Shown piece by piece: positions 27,432 to 40,986 of a DNA stretch of 64,000 nucleotides. Each line of letters opens with the position of its first letter. The first letter of the stretch is position 1. The DNA comes from Actinoplanes sichuanensis. GTDB lineage: Bacteria > Actinomycetota > Actinomycetes > Mycobacteriales > Micromonosporaceae. The stretch lies in contig NZ_AP028461.1 of the NCBI RefSeq assembly GCF_033097365.1, positions 7,812,001 through 7,876,000 of the forward strand. The letters run 5' to 3'. The notes beneath the pieces are model-generated. The model saw nothing but the letters and a program-made list of their open reading frames with translations. It did not search any database and was not told the origin of the DNA. A program made the translations under genes and the position numbers.

Positions 27432-29435
27432 ATGGACACCACAGTCGCCGATACGTTGATCGGCACAACGATTGACGGGCGCTACCGGATCACCGGTCGC
27501 GTCGCCCGTGGTGGCATGGCGACCGTCTACCGGGCCACCGACGAGCGGCTTGAGCGCACCGTCGCGCTGAAGATCATCCACCCGTCGCAGGCCACCAACG
27601 TCCACTTCGTCGACCGTTTCACCGACGAGGCCAAGACGATCGCCCGCCTGACGCATCCGAATGTCGTGGCGGTCTACGACCAGGGGCGCCACCAGGGCCT
27701 GCCCTATCTGGTGATGGAGTTCGTGCAGGGCCGCACCCTGCGTGACCTGCTGAGCCAGCGCACCCGGCTGAACCCGGTGGAGGCCCTCGCGATCCTCGAG
27801 CAGATGCTCGCCGCGATCGCCGCCGCACACCGCGCGGGCCTGGTGCACCGTGACGTCAAGCCGGAGAACGTGCTGGTCGCCGAGGCGCCCAGTGGCGGCG
27901 CGTCGGACCTGGTGGACGCCGTGGTCAAGGTGGCCGACTTCGGTCTGGCCCGGGCCATCGAGGCGAGCACCGTCGACGACTCCGGCCAGCTCATGGCCAC
28001 GGTGGCCTATGTCGCTCCGGAGCTCGTGCAGAACGGGCACGCCGACGCGCGTACCGATGTGTATTCGGCGGGCATCGTGCTCTTCGAGATGCTGACCGGC
28101 CGGGTGCCGTACGACGGTAAGGAACCGATCGAGGTGGCCTGGCAGCACGTCGACAACGACGTGCCGGCGCCCTCGTCGATCATCCGCGGCCTGCCGGCGG
28201 TGCTGGACCGACTCGTCGCCCGGGCCACCCGACGCGACGCCGGCGCGCGCCCGACCGACGCCGGTGCGTTCCTCTCCGAGGTGCAGGCCACCCGCGACGG
28301 TCTCGGCGTGCAGCACGTCGACACCGCGCTGATGCGCCAGGTTCCGGGCGCCCCGGGCACCTCCGACGCGACCCGGATCGTCCCGGCCATCCCGTCGGCC
28401 GACGCCACCGCGATGGTGCCGCCGGTTCCGGCCGGCACCGCCTACCAGGCCTCCCACCGCCCGTCCTGGGCCCGGCTGCCGGAGCAGGGTGGTGGCGTCC
28501 GTAACACCGGGCCGCACCGCCGGGCCGCAGCACCGGCCGGCGGGCTGGCCGGCTTCTTCGAGGACCGGCGGCGGGTCGTGATGACCGCGCTGGTCGCCGT
28601 GATGGCCCTGGTCGTGCTGGGCAGCACCTGGTGGGTGACGCTCGGGCGCTACGCCGAGACGCCACGGCTGCTGACCATGAGCCAGGACCAGGCCACCGCG
28701 TACGCCAAGCAGGAGGGTTTCACGATCATCCTGGGCGACGGCAAGTACAGCGAGACGGTGGCGAAGGGCTCGGTCCTGGAGCAGAATCCGGGCCCACAGG
28801 ACAAGATCGTGCAGGGCGACAGCATCACCGTCATCCTGTCGCTCGGCCCCGAGGTGCACCCGGTTCCCGAGCTGGAGGGCCAGGAGCTGGCCTTCGCCAA
28901 GGCCCAGCTGGAAGCGATCAAGCTGAAGGTGAAGCAGGGCAAGGGGCAGTACAGCGACACCGCCCCGGAGGGTGTGGTGCTGTCCACCAACCCGAAGGCG
29001 GGCACCGAGCTCAAACCGGGCGAGACCGTCGAGGTGGTGCTGAGTAAGGGCAAGGCGCCGATCACCATCCCGAACCTGGTCGGCCAGAACATCAACGAGG
29101 CCCGCCGGCAGTTGAACGAGCGGGGTCTGCAGGTCGTCGAGCAGTCCGTGGAGAGCGACAAGCCGACCGACGAGGTGCTCAGCCAGTCACCCAAGGCGGG
29201 CACCGGCGTGGAGAAGAACGCGCAGGTCACCCTTCAGATCAGCAAGGGCCCGGCACTGATCGTGCTGCAGGACGTGACAAACCAGCCGTGCCAGCAGGCG
29301 GCCGCGGCGCTCCAGGCACAGAATGTCCAGGTGCAGATGAACGGCGACCCGAACGCGACGGCCCGGCAGATGAACCCGGGCCCGGGTACTCCGGTCGCGC
29401 CGCAGAGCGTCGTCCAGCTGGTGTGCTTCCTGTGA
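27432..29435 (+). CDS. pknL: PASTA-domain Ser/Thr protein kinase, PknL-like
   Basis: This 667-residue receptor-like kinase has a cytoplasmic kinase domain (residues about 17-280) with Gly loop GRVARGGMATVY, VAIII-type Lys in VALKII (about 47), catalytic HRDVKPEN (139-146), DFG (about 169) and APE region VAYVAPEL. A juxtamembrane linker rich in Pro/Ala/Thr follows, then one membrane helix at about 381-403 and four extracellular PASTA repeats (each ending in QSPKAGT- or NPGP-like turns). PASTA repeats bind peptidoglycan fragments. The neighbouring Rv2175c-type gene supports the PknL assignment. The DNA repair gene nfo overlaps its stop by 4 nt (GTGA). Confidence 0.92.
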   Translation: MDTTVADTLIGTTIDGRYRITGRVARGGMATVYRATDERLERTVALKIIHPSQATNVHFVDRFTDEAKTIARLTHPNVVAVYDQGRHQGLPYLVMEFVQGRTLRDLLSQRTRLNPVEALAILEQMLAAIAAAHRAGLVHRDVKPENVLVAEAPSGGASDLVDAVVKVADFGLARAIEASTVDDSGQLMATVAYVAPELVQNGHADARTDVYSAGIVLFEMLTGRVPYDGKEPIEVAWQHVDNDVPAPSSIIRGLPAVLDRLVARATRRDAGARPTDAGAFLSEVQATRDGLGVQHVDTALMRQVPGAPGTSDATRIVPAIPSADATAMVPPVPAGTAYQASHRPSWARLPEQGGGVRNTGPHRRAAAPAGGLAGFFEDRRRVVMTALVAVMALVVLGSTWWVTLGRYAETPRLLTMSQDQATAYAKQEGFTIILGDGKYSETVAKGSVLEQNPGPQDKIVQGDSITVILSLGPEVHPVPELEGQELAFAKAQLEAIKLKVKQGKGQYSDTAPEGVVLSTNPKAGTELKPGETVEVVLSKGKAPITIPNLVGQNINEARRQLNERGLQVVEQSVESDKPTDEVLSQSPKAGTGVEKNAQVTLQISKGPALIVLQDVTNQPCQQAAAALQAQNVQVQMNGDPNATARQMNPGPGTPVAPQSVVQLVCFL

Positions 29436-30301
29436 CCCTGCGCCGGATCGGATCACACACCAAGACGTCGGGAGGGCTGGCCAAGGCGGCCCTCCCCTAC
29501 GTCGACGCCGCGGGTTCGGAGACCCTTCAGGTGTACGTCTCCAACTCCCGTGGCTGGGCGCTGCCGCCCGGCGACCCGAAGCAGGACGTGCTGTTCCGCG
29601 ACGGCATCGGCGAGCGCGGGCTGCCCGCCTACATTCACGCGTCGCTGCTGGTCAACCTCGGCTCACCGACCGAGCTGACGGTGGAGCGCTCGATCGCCAC
29701 GCTGGAGCACGCGCTGCTGCGGGGTAAGGCGATCGGCGCGACGGCTGTCGTCTACCACGCGGGCAGCTCGGTCGACGAGGCGCACGCCGAGAAGGCCATG
29801 CACCAGCTGCACGAGCAGCTGCTGCCGTTGCTCGACCGGGCGGCCGCCGAGGACCTACCGAAGCTGCTGGTCGAGCCGAGCGCGGGCGGCGGGCGGAGCC
29901 TGGCGTCGAAGGTGCAGGATCTGACCGCCTACCTGGCGGCCGTGGAGCGGCATCCGTGGCTGGGGGTCTGCTTCGACACCTGCCACGCCTGGGCGGCCGG
30001 GCACGACCTGGCCACCCCGGGCGGTATGACGGCGACGCTCGACGCGCTGGTCGAGGCGGCCGGGCCGGGCCGTCTCCAGCTGATCCACGCCAACGACTCG
30101 AAGGACGAGTGCGGGTCGACGCGGGACCGCCACGAGACGATCGGCAAGGGCCGGATCGGCACCGAGCCGTTCGCCGAGCTCTTCGCCCACCCGGCGACCG
30201 CGGGCATCCCGATCATCGTGGAGACGCCGACGGTCGAGCACGAGGGGCACGCCGCGGACATCGCGGTGCTCAAGGGATTGCGTTCGTCAGAAGCGCGCTG
30301 A
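29432..30301 (+). CDS. nfo: Deoxyribonuclease IV (AP endonuclease family 2)
   Basis: This 289-residue TIM-barrel endonuclease IV-type enzyme incises DNA at abasic sites in base-excision repair. Metal-ligand regions visible are VVYHAGSS, LLVEPSAGGG (Glu), VCFDTCHAWAAGHDL (Asp and His), LIHANDSKDECGSTRDRHE and IIVETPT. GTG start at 29432 overlapping the pknL stop, so it is probably expressed with the kinase. The last 32 bp overlap the convergent LysR gene. Confidence 0.9.
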   Translation: MTLRRIGSHTKTSGGLAKAALPYVDAAGSETLQVYVSNSRGWALPPGDPKQDVLFRDGIGERGLPAYIHASLLVNLGSPTELTVERSIATLEHALLRGKAIGATAVVYHAGSSVDEAHAEKAMHQLHEQLLPLLDRAAAEDLPKLLVEPSAGGGRSLASKVQDLTAYLAAVERHPWLGVCFDTCHAWAAGHDLATPGGMTATLDALVEAAGPGRLQLIHANDSKDECGSTRDRHETIGKGRIGTEPFAELFAHPATAGIPIIVETPTVEHEGHAADIAVLKGLRSSEAR

Positions 30302-31109
30302 GCCGGGCCGCGGGTGCGCCCGCGCCGGGTGTGGTCAGCAGCTCCACCCGGTGCACCATCCGCGGCAGCGGGACGCCGTCGGCCACACTCGCGGGCAGGA
30401 CGGTGAGCCCGTGGCCCGCCTCGACCAGCCCGATCAGCACCGCGACGTCGGCGCCCTCGTAGCGCAACCCGGCACGCGGGCCGTCCACCGGCAGGTTCGT
30501 CAGGGGCGAGACCACCGGAGCGTCTATCCAGTACGCCTCCGTGAGGTCGGCCAGCTCGACGGTCCGGCGGGCCGTCAGCGGATGATCCCGCGGAACCGCC
30601 ACCACGGCCGTGTCCTCGGCCACCCCGATCGCCCCGGCCAGCGGCAGCGGCAGCGGGTCGTTGGGCGCGGTGAACCCGTCCACCAGGGCGATGTCGATCT
30701 CCCCGGTGGCGGCCGCGTCGACGATCCGGGCCCGGTCGCCGACCAGCACCCGGCTGTCCAGGCGGGCCGACTCGGCGCGGATCGCGGCCAGCGCCGTGGA
30801 GATCCGCCGGGACCAGGCGAGCGGGGTCAGTCCGATGATCAGGCGGCCGGGTGGCGCCACCGCCCGGGTCACGTCCGCGCGGGCCGCGGCCAGCCTGGTC
30901 AGCAGGAGCGTGGCGTGCCGTTGCAGGCGCTCGCCGGCCGGTGTGAGAGCGACCGGCCGGCGGGTCAGCAGTGGGGTGCCCAGGTCGGCTTCGAGGAGCG
31001 CGATCTGCTGCGAGACGGCCGACTGGGTGTAGCTGAGGCGCTGTGCGGCGACCGAGAACGAGCCGGTCTCGGCGACGGCCACGAACGTGCGCAGCAGGTG
31101 CGGATCCAC
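30270..31109 (-). CDS. LysR-family transcriptional regulator
   Basis: This 279-residue LysR protein has its winged HTH in GSFSVAAQRLSYTQSAVSQQ (about residues 17-36) and a substrate-binding domain from GRLIIGLTPLAWSRRISTAL onward. The start is taken as the GTG at 31109 (VDPHLLRTFVAVAE, the usual LysR N-terminus); the ATG-led frame further upstream lacks family similarity. It is divergent, 71 bp away, from a glutamine-amidotransferase-like gene, its likely target. Confidence 0.87.
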   Translation of the reverse strand: MDPHLLRTFVAVAETGSFSVAAQRLSYTQSAVSQQIALLEADLGTPLLTRRPVALTPAGERLQRHATLLLTRLAAARADVTRAVAPPGRLIIGLTPLAWSRRISTALAAIRAESARLDSRVLVGDRARIVDAAATGEIDIALVDGFTAPNDPLPLPLAGAIGVAEDTAVVAVPRDHPLTARRTVELADLTEAYWIDAPVVSPLTNLPVDGPRAGLRYEGADVAVLIGLVEAGHGLTVLPASVADGVPLPRMVHRVELLTTPGAGAPAARLSALLTNAIP

Positions 31110-31869
31110 ATGAGCGATGCTAATGCCGAGTGCAGCAACGATCGTTGGACCTGATCTCGCGTCGGGGCGAGAGTGGACCCATGAAGAGAATCGCCCTGGT
31201 CGGCGATCGGTCACCGGCCGTTCGCGCCCATAACCGGATTCCCGATCTACTCGACGTCCTCCGCGACGAGGAGGACCTCGACGTCTACTGGGTCCCGACG
31301 CCCGATGCCGAGGACCCGACGACCCTGCGCGGCTTCGACGGGATCTGGCTGGTGCCGGGCAGTCCCTACCGAAGCCCCGAGGGCGGCATCACCGCGGCCC
31401 AGGTGGCCCGTCTCGGCGGCATCCCGTTCCTGGGCACGTGCGGCGGCTTCCAGCACGCCATGCTGGAGTTCGCGCGCAACGAGTGCGGTTTCCTCGCCGC
31501 GAGCCACTCGGAGTATGCGGAGGGCGAGGAGGAGGGCACCGACTCGCTGATCGTCGAGCTGGCCTGTTCCCTGGCCGGGCACGAGGCGGCGGTCGAGGTG
31601 GCCGCCGGGTCACTGATCGAGCGGCTGCTCGGCGCGTCCCGCACGGTCGAGCGCTATCACTGTTCGTATGGGCTCGCCGCCGCCCACCTCGACCTGCTGA
31701 CCGAGCACGGGATGCGTTTCACCGGCCGCGACGAGAGCGGGGCGGTCCGGGCCGCCGAGCTCACGGACCATCCGTTCTATCTGCTCACGCTCTTCCAGCC
31801 GGAGTTGGCCGGAGACGGGACCGACCCGCACCCGATCATCCGTGGCTTCGTCGCGGCTGCGGGGGCCGC

Positions 31870-35827
<3,958 letters not shown>

Positions 35828-35849
35828 GGGATGTCTCCTCAAACAGTTA

Positions 35850-35860
35850 GGAAACTTTCC
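35850..35860. promoter_or_regulatory. Palindrome upstream of the chitinase
   Basis: GGAAACTTTCC, embedded in GTTAGGAAACTTTCCAAAG, resembles the TTAGGAAA-TTTCCTAA type of inverted repeat found before secreted polysaccharidase genes of actinomycetes. It sits in the 5' leader, and would suit a LacI-type or other operator. Confidence 0.5.
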
Positions 35861-35998
35861 AAAGAGAGGGATGAAGAGACCGTAGTCACATCGATTAACA
35901 ACAGTCAAGCCAGGTGAACAGCATTTAAGGTTCTTTAACACAGCCGGACGCGTCACGACGGCGTGCAATCAGGCGGACACGGCCGGTAGTCTTCCGTC

Positions 35999-36469
35999 AT
36001 GACCATCTTCGACGTCAAAATTGGCGCCCTCACCGGTGGCGCGACCGAATTGGACCGTTACCGCGGCAAGGTCGTGCTGGTGGTCAACGTGGCCTCGCGA
36101 TGCGGACTGACCCCGCAGTACGCGAAGCTACAGAACCTCTGGGAGACCCATCGCGACCGCGGCCTGGTGCTGGTCGGCGTGCCCTGCGACCAGTTCGGCG
36201 GTCAGGAGCCCGGCACCGCCGAGCAGATCGACGAGTTCTGCCGGGTCAACTACGGCGTGACCTTCCCGGTGACCGAGAAGGTGGAGGTCAACGGACCGGG
36301 CCGGCACCCCCTCTACACCGAGCTCGTCGGCGACGGCGCGGACATCTCGTGGAACTTCGAGAAGTTCGTGGTCGCCCCGGACGGGACCGTCGCGGCCCGG
36401 TTCGAACCGGGCACCCAGCCGGACGACGCGGAGCTCGTCGCGACGATCGAGAAGCTGCTGCCGCACTGA
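35999..36469 (+). CDS. Glutathione peroxidase-family (thioredoxin-type) peroxidase
   Basis: This 156-residue Cys-type GPx has catalytic Cys35 in NVASRCGLTPQY, Gln in CDQFGGQEPG (about residue 70) and Trp/Asn in WNFEKFVV (about 120), the full catalytic tetrad. A second Cys at VPCDQF may allow a thioredoxin-linked mechanism as in other bacterial GPx. It reduces hydroperoxides in the cytoplasm. Its stop overlaps the start of the DUF429 gene (ATGA). Confidence 0.93.
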   Translation: MTIFDVKIGALTGGATELDRYRGKVVLVVNVASRCGLTPQYAKLQNLWETHRDRGLVLVGVPCDQFGGQEPGTAEQIDEFCRVNYGVTFPVTEKVEVNGPGRHPLYTELVGDGADISWNFEKFVVAPDGTVAARFEPGTQPDDAELVATIEKLLPH

Positions 36470-37146
36470 TGAGCATCCACGTGATCGGCGTCGACGCGTA
36501 CGCGCTCGGATGGGTCGGCGTCGAACTGCGCGACGGGGCCTTCGGGCGCGCCGTCCTGGCCGCCACCCTCTACGAGATCGTCGCCGGCAGCTCCGGCGCC
36601 GCGGTGATCGGCGTGGACATCCCGCTCGGCATGCTCCCCGACCGCTGGCGGGCCGCCGACACCCTGGCCGCCGACCAGCTCGGCCCGCGCCGCGGCAGCG
36701 TCTTCCGGGTGCCGCCCCGGGCGGTCTGGCAGGAGCCCGACTTCGCCTCGGCCAACCGGCTCTGCCGGGAGCTGACCGGCGCCGGGCTCAGCCGGCAGTC
36801 CTGGGCGCTGCGGCCCAAGCTGCTGGAGGCGAACGCGATCTGGGAACGGCACCCGGGTCTGCTCTTCGAGGCCCATCCGGAGGTGTCCTTCCGGACCATG
36901 GCCGGCGAGCCGTTGCCGCACGCCAAGAAGACCTGGAGCGGGCAGGCACGCCGCCGTGAGCTGCTGGCCCGCAACGGCATCGTGCTGCCGGACAAGCTCG
37001 GCCCGGCCGGGCAGGCCCCGCCCGACGACATCCTGGACGCGGCCGCCGTCGCCTGGACCGCCCACCGGGTCGCCACCGGGGCGGCGCTCAGCCACCCCAG
37101 CCCACCCGAGGAGGAGAACGGCAGTCGGATCGCGATCTACTACTGA
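36469..37146 (+). CDS. DUF429 domain protein
   Basis: This 225-residue DUF429 protein has an RNase H/actin-like fold predicted for the family. Visible acidic and core motifs include VIGVDAYALGWVGVEL at the N-terminus, AAVIGVDIPLGMLP (about residue 45), the RGSVFRVPPRAVWQE loop, FEAHPEVSFRTMAG (about 140) and DDILDAAAVAWTA near the end. Activity is unknown. It is translationally coupled to the peroxidase by ATGA. A GC-rich hairpin follows its stop. Confidence 0.87.
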   Translation: MSIHVIGVDAYALGWVGVELRDGAFGRAVLAATLYEIVAGSSGAAVIGVDIPLGMLPDRWRAADTLAADQLGPRRGSVFRVPPRAVWQEPDFASANRLCRELTGAGLSRQSWALRPKLLEANAIWERHPGLLFEAHPEVSFRTMAGEPLPHAKKTWSGQARRRELLARNGIVLPDKLGPAGQAPPDDILDAAAVAWTAHRVATGAALSHPSPPEEENGSRIAIYY

Positions 37147-37187
37147 CATCGAGAAGCGCGGATAATAAGCGTCATCGCTACATCGCC

Positions 37188-37218
37188 CCCGGCGTCTGCT
37201 TTGTATACTGACGCCGGG
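37188..37218. terminator. Hairpin before the SCO2524-type gene
   Basis: CCCGGCGTC pairs with GACGCCGGG around a 13-nt loop that contains TATACT; TTTCGCC follows. It may end the peroxidase-DUF429 transcript, and the TATACT could serve as a -10 element for the downstream cassette. Confidence 0.5.
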
Positions 37219-37248
37219 TTTCGCCACGGGAGTAGCAGGTGACCGCGC

Positions 37249-39102
37249 ATGAAGGTTGATCCCCGGCAGCAGCTTCTGGAGATCTGGCGGGCGGTGATCG
37301 AGCACTCGTACCGTGACGGCGAGTGGCATTGGGGCGGTCGCGACGGCCGCAACTCGATCAGCGACGCGGAGCAGTTGCTCTGCATCCTCGGGCCGGCCAC
37401 CGCGATCGACACGTTCGGTCTGGACTCGCCCGGCCGGATCAGCGAGGACCTGCTGGACGTCCTGAAACCACTCGGCGGCGTGATGGACGGCCCGCTCGCC
37501 CTGCTCGAAGCGGTGGAGGCTTACCTCACGGCCTACACGGACGAGAACAACACCCCGATCTTCGCCGCGGAGAGCTACTTCCGAAACCCGGTCGGCGCGG
37601 ACCCGGCCGAGCTGAGCCCGGAGCAACTGGCCCAGCCGGTCGTCGACTCGTTCGCCATCTCGATGGCGCTGTCGCTGGCCACCATCGGGTTCGCCCGGGA
37701 GTTCCGCAAGAACCTGAAACGGCGCAGCTCCCGCGCGGACATCGACCGCCTGGTGGAGATGGCGAGCAGGCGTCTCTCGGCTGCCATGGTGGGCCTGCTG
37801 CGCAGTTTCACCGTCAACATCTTCGACGTGGACTCCCGCGACGGCCGCGCCCTCATCCGGACGGTGAACCAGCGCGGGCTCTCCACCCGGCGCATCGTCC
37901 CGATGATCCAGCAGTCTCTGGAGGACGTGCGGAACAGCCTGCGCACCATCACGATCGGCTCCGGCGCCAACCTGGCCGATGACCTCGACCATCCGGATCG
38001 CCTGTTCGAGTGCGGCTGGAGTTGGGGCGTCGTCCGGGACGCGCCGGTGATCGAGACCAGTGAGCAGATCGGCCGGCAGCTGTCCGGCCGGGCCGAGCCC
38101 GCGCCGTACATCTACTTCACGACCGTGGCCCTGGACGCCATCGAGGCACTGTCCGCTCCGCGCACCCAGCGGCTCGGCCTGCTCAACGAGGAGCAGCAAC
38201 GACTCGCTCAGGGCCTCCGGCTGCGCTGGGACCTGACCCAGTCGTACTGGTCGGCCATCGCCGTGCCGGCCGGCAGCGGACTCCGGTGGCCACTCGAGGA
38301 CATCCCCTGGCAGCGCACCACCGAGAAGGAGTCGGAGTACTTCTCCCTGCACGTCTCCTCGATCGTGGTGCAGGACCTGGTCCGTAAACGGGCCGGCAAC
38401 GTCGACCTCAACCGGGTCGGCCGGGTGCTGCAGAGCCTGGCCGACCGGGCCCGGATCACCAGCCGGGTCTACGCCGGCGACAAGAGTTACCGGCTGCACG
38501 CCCCCGGCTTCCCGATCAACCTGGGTGGCAGCGGCGATCTCGACGAGGCCCGGCTCACCTGGGTGATGTCGGACTTCGCGCCGTTGCTGCTCAAACGGAC
38601 GATCAGCCTGGCCGAGTTGCTCGGCGCCTCGACGATGCGTAACGAGATGATCGATCTCGCCGACGACATCTGGGACCATCTGGACGCCCGGCGGCTGACG
38701 AAGACCCGGCACGGCCTCTGGGATCAACCTCGCCGGGTCTTCGAGGACTTCGAGGACACGTTCGAGGATCCGTCGTGGTACCACACGAAGCGGATCACCG
38801 ACTGCCTGATCACCGCGGCCGAGGTCATCCGCAAACCGCCGCCGCGCAGCGAGCCGGTCGCCGCCCTCGCCAACGACCTGCTCAGCGAGGCCGAGCACCT
38901 GTACGACCAGGAGCTGCTCCAGGGCTCCCCGAACAGCGGCCACGCGATGCAGGCGGAGATGCAGGCGCTGGCGGCCAAGCTCGAACGCGGGCGCTCGGTC
39001 CTCGACAAGCAGCCGGGGACGGCCTATGCCCTCGCCAATTTCGTACTGGTGGCGCTGGACCAGTTCGCGGCGGCCCGTAGCGACCTCGACAGCGAGTCCT
39101 GA
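37249..39102 (+). CDS. SCO2524-family protein (cassette gene 1)
   Basis: This 617-residue, mostly alpha-helical soluble protein matches the actinobacterial SCO2524 family, whose function is unknown. No membrane helix or nucleotide-binding motif is visible. It contains charged segments such as FRKNLKRRSSRADIDRLVEM and ends in ANFVLVALDQFAAARSDL. It begins at the ATG at 37249 after a GC-rich hairpin, and the P-loop partner starts 2 nt after its stop. Constant linkage with the next gene suggests that the two proteins work together. Codon use is normal for the chromosome, with no sign of recent transfer. Confidence 0.82.
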   Translation: MKVDPRQQLLEIWRAVIEHSYRDGEWHWGGRDGRNSISDAEQLLCILGPATAIDTFGLDSPGRISEDLLDVLKPLGGVMDGPLALLEAVEAYLTAYTDENNTPIFAAESYFRNPVGADPAELSPEQLAQPVVDSFAISMALSLATIGFAREFRKNLKRRSSRADIDRLVEMASRRLSAAMVGLLRSFTVNIFDVDSRDGRALIRTVNQRGLSTRRIVPMIQQSLEDVRNSLRTITIGSGANLADDLDHPDRLFECGWSWGVVRDAPVIETSEQIGRQLSGRAEPAPYIYFTTVALDAIEALSAPRTQRLGLLNEEQQRLAQGLRLRWDLTQSYWSAIAVPAGSGLRWPLEDIPWQRTTEKESEYFSLHVSSIVVQDLVRKRAGNVDLNRVGRVLQSLADRARITSRVYAGDKSYRLHAPGFPINLGGSGDLDEARLTWVMSDFAPLLLKRTISLAELLGASTMRNEMIDLADDIWDHLDARRLTKTRHGLWDQPRRVFEDFEDTFEDPSWYHTKRITDCLITAAEVIRKPPPRSEPVAALANDLLSEAEHLYDQELLQGSPNSGHAMQAEMQALAAKLERGRSVLDKQPGTAYALANFVLVALDQFAAARSDLDSES

Positions 39103-39104
39103 CC

Positions 39105-40007
39105 ATGCTGGTCTTCGCGACCTCGGACAAGGGCGGCACCGGGCGGTCGGTGACCACCAGCAACGTGGCCTATCAGAGCGCGCTCGCCGGCTACGACGTC
39201 TGCTATCTCGACTTCGACTTCGGCTCGCCGACCGCCGGTTCGGTCTTCGACATCGACGCGGGCCGGCTCGGCGTGCTGCACGGCGGGCTGCACTCGTACC
39301 TGCTGGGCGAGGTGACCGAGCCACACCGGATCGACGTCTTCGCCGAGACCGAGCGGGAGAGCGTCAAGGTCCGGGACCGCCACGCCGGCAAGTTGTTCCT
39401 GCTCCCCGGCGACCTCGGCATCGGTGAGTTCCCGAGCAGCGACGGCGTGGTCAGCCGCTGCACGGAGATACTGGAGTTGCTGGTCAGTCAGTTCCACATG
39501 TGTTTCGTCGACCTCAGCGCCGGGCGGTCCTACGCCCTGCAGATGGCGCTGGAGGCCGCGCGCCGGCTGCCTGACGTTCGGACCCGGTGGCTGGTCTATC
39601 ACCGGTGGACCAAGCAGCACGTCATCGCGGCCGCCTCGCTGGTGCACGGCCGGCACGGCATCCTGGAGGCCGGCGAGGACCTCGGCTACAACCGGGACGA
39701 GTTGCTGGCGTCGTTGCGCTTCGTGCGGACCGCCCTGGTCGACCCGGCTCGGCCCGGCCTGACCTCGCAGCAGTCCGTCTGGATCGCCGAGTGGGACAGC
39801 CGCCTCCAGGCCATCGCCGAGAGTGCGAACGCCGGACCGCCCTGGATGCTGCACACCGTCCCGCTCGACCCGGTCCTGCAGTGGCGCGAGCAGCTGATCA
39901 CCGCCCATGACGTGACGACGATCGGTATCGCCAACGAGCGGACCGCCGAGGCGTTCCAGCAACTGGCCCGGCTGCTGCACAACGACAAGGCGTGGGAGGT
40001 GCGGTGA
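39105..40007 (+). CDS. SCO2523-family variant P-loop (ParA/MinD-like) protein
   Basis: This 300-residue member of the SIMIBI/MinD-ParA superfamily shows ATSDKGGTGRSVTTSN at residues 5-20. The signature Lys9 is present but the invariant P-loop Lys (KGGxGK-T/S) is Arg14. Switch-like LDFDFGSPTAG (about residue 36) and the Walker-B-like CFVDLSAGRS (about 140) follow. Such ATPases usually dimerise and position partners on membranes or DNA. With Arg for Lys, ATP hydrolysis or binding may differ. Genes sit 2 nt after the SCO2524-type gene and overlap the SCO2522-type gene by 4 nt, so this is the cassette's core. Confidence 0.87.
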   Translation: MLVFATSDKGGTGRSVTTSNVAYQSALAGYDVCYLDFDFGSPTAGSVFDIDAGRLGVLHGGLHSYLLGEVTEPHRIDVFAETERESVKVRDRHAGKLFLLPGDLGIGEFPSSDGVVSRCTEILELLVSQFHMCFVDLSAGRSYALQMALEAARRLPDVRTRWLVYHRWTKQHVIAAASLVHGRHGILEAGEDLGYNRDELLASLRFVRTALVDPARPGLTSQQSVWIAEWDSRLQAIAESANAGPPWMLHTVPLDPVLQWREQLITAHDVTTIGIANERTAEAFQQLARLLHNDKAWEVR

Positions 40008-40984
40008 CCGGGCCGCACACGACGTTCCAGGAGTGGTCGGCCCAGCCACGTATCGAGCGGGTGCCCCTGTCACACGTCTCGATCGAGCTGGGGCACCTCT
40101 ACCGGGAGGACTTCGCGGGCGGCATCGAGCTGCTGCGCCGGCATTTCCGGGAGATCAAGCCGTGGGTCGCCGCCGCCCGCGACCGGGCCGCCGCGCTGGC
40201 CGGGCCGGGCAGACGCCCGCGGATCAGCACGTGCTTCCTGATCGACGACTACTTCAGCGCGTTCAGCACTCCCGACGAGGTGATCGGCCGGCTGGTCGAG
40301 GCGGCCGGCGACAACGGGCTCACCATCGACTACGTGGCCCGGGAGGCCGGCTGCGCCGAGGCCGGCCCGGTCCGGCCCGCCGAGCTCGTGCTCGACCGGC
40401 TGGTCAACGAGCCGCCACCGGGCACCGACGGTCTCAAGCCACCGGCGGCGGCGAGCGGCTGGGTCACCAACGGCGACCGGCCGCCCGGCTCTTCCGCGCA
40501 GCCGGCGATGGCCCGTCGCCCGGCCTGGCAGCCCCCGACGGAGAACGCCAAGAGCCTGCACTCGATCTACCTGGCGGTGGAGATCTTCTCGCGGAAGCCG
40601 GAGGGCCGGCAGTGGTCGTGCCCGTTCCTGGCCGCGGTCTGGCAGTTGCTGCGGCTCGGCATGTTGCGGGACAACGGACGGCCGGTGGCGGCCCCGCAGC
40701 CGGCCGGCGAGCGGCTGCCGGCCACGTGGGAGTCGATGCCGGCGGTCCTGCGGCTCAACCCGGACGCCCAGCCGTTCAGCGCGTACCGGACGCTGTCGGT
40801 ACTGGCCCGGCAATTCCAGAACATCGAGGCGGCGGTCGGGGTGGTGCTGGGCCAGGTCGCCGTCGACGAGGAGGTCCACCAGCAGGTCCGGATCCGGGCC
40901 GAGGAGGAGGGCGTCGTGCTGCCCGAGGGCCTGGTGCAACGGATCTCGTACGTCTTCGACGGCGACAGCAACCGGGTGCCCTGA
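40004..40984 (+). CDS. SCO2522-family protein (cassette gene 3)
   Basis: This 326-residue protein of the uncharacterised SCO2522 family has a GTG start overlapping the P-loop gene stop (GTGA). The N-terminal region (LSHVSIELGHLYREDFAGGI, then PRISTCFLIDDYFSAF) looks like a folded alpha/beta domain. A Pro/Gly-rich stretch spans residues 135-180, followed by a helical C-terminal domain (SIYLAVEIFSRKPEGRQWSC, SAYRTLSVLARQFQNIEAAV). The IDDY acidic motif could bind a metal, but I know no such activity. It ends 2 bp from the convergent membrane gene. Confidence 0.83.
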   Translation: MTGPHTTFQEWSAQPRIERVPLSHVSIELGHLYREDFAGGIELLRRHFREIKPWVAAARDRAAALAGPGRRPRISTCFLIDDYFSAFSTPDEVIGRLVEAAGDNGLTIDYVAREAGCAEAGPVRPAELVLDRLVNEPPPGTDGLKPPAAASGWVTNGDRPPGSSAQPAMARRPAWQPPTENAKSLHSIYLAVEIFSRKPEGRQWSCPFLAAVWQLLRLGMLRDNGRPVAAPQPAGERLPATWESMPAVLRLNPDAQPFSAYRTLSVLARQFQNIEAAVGVVLGQVAVDEEVHQQVRIRAEEEGVVLPEGLVQRISYVFDGDSNRVP

Positions 40985-40986
40985 GA

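Noticed and set aside
36313..39324. A 1003-codon minus-strand open frame
   Set aside because: It is antisense to the peroxidase, DUF429 and SCO2524-type genes, has no recognisable domain and shows the Arg/Gly/Pro bias of shadow frames.
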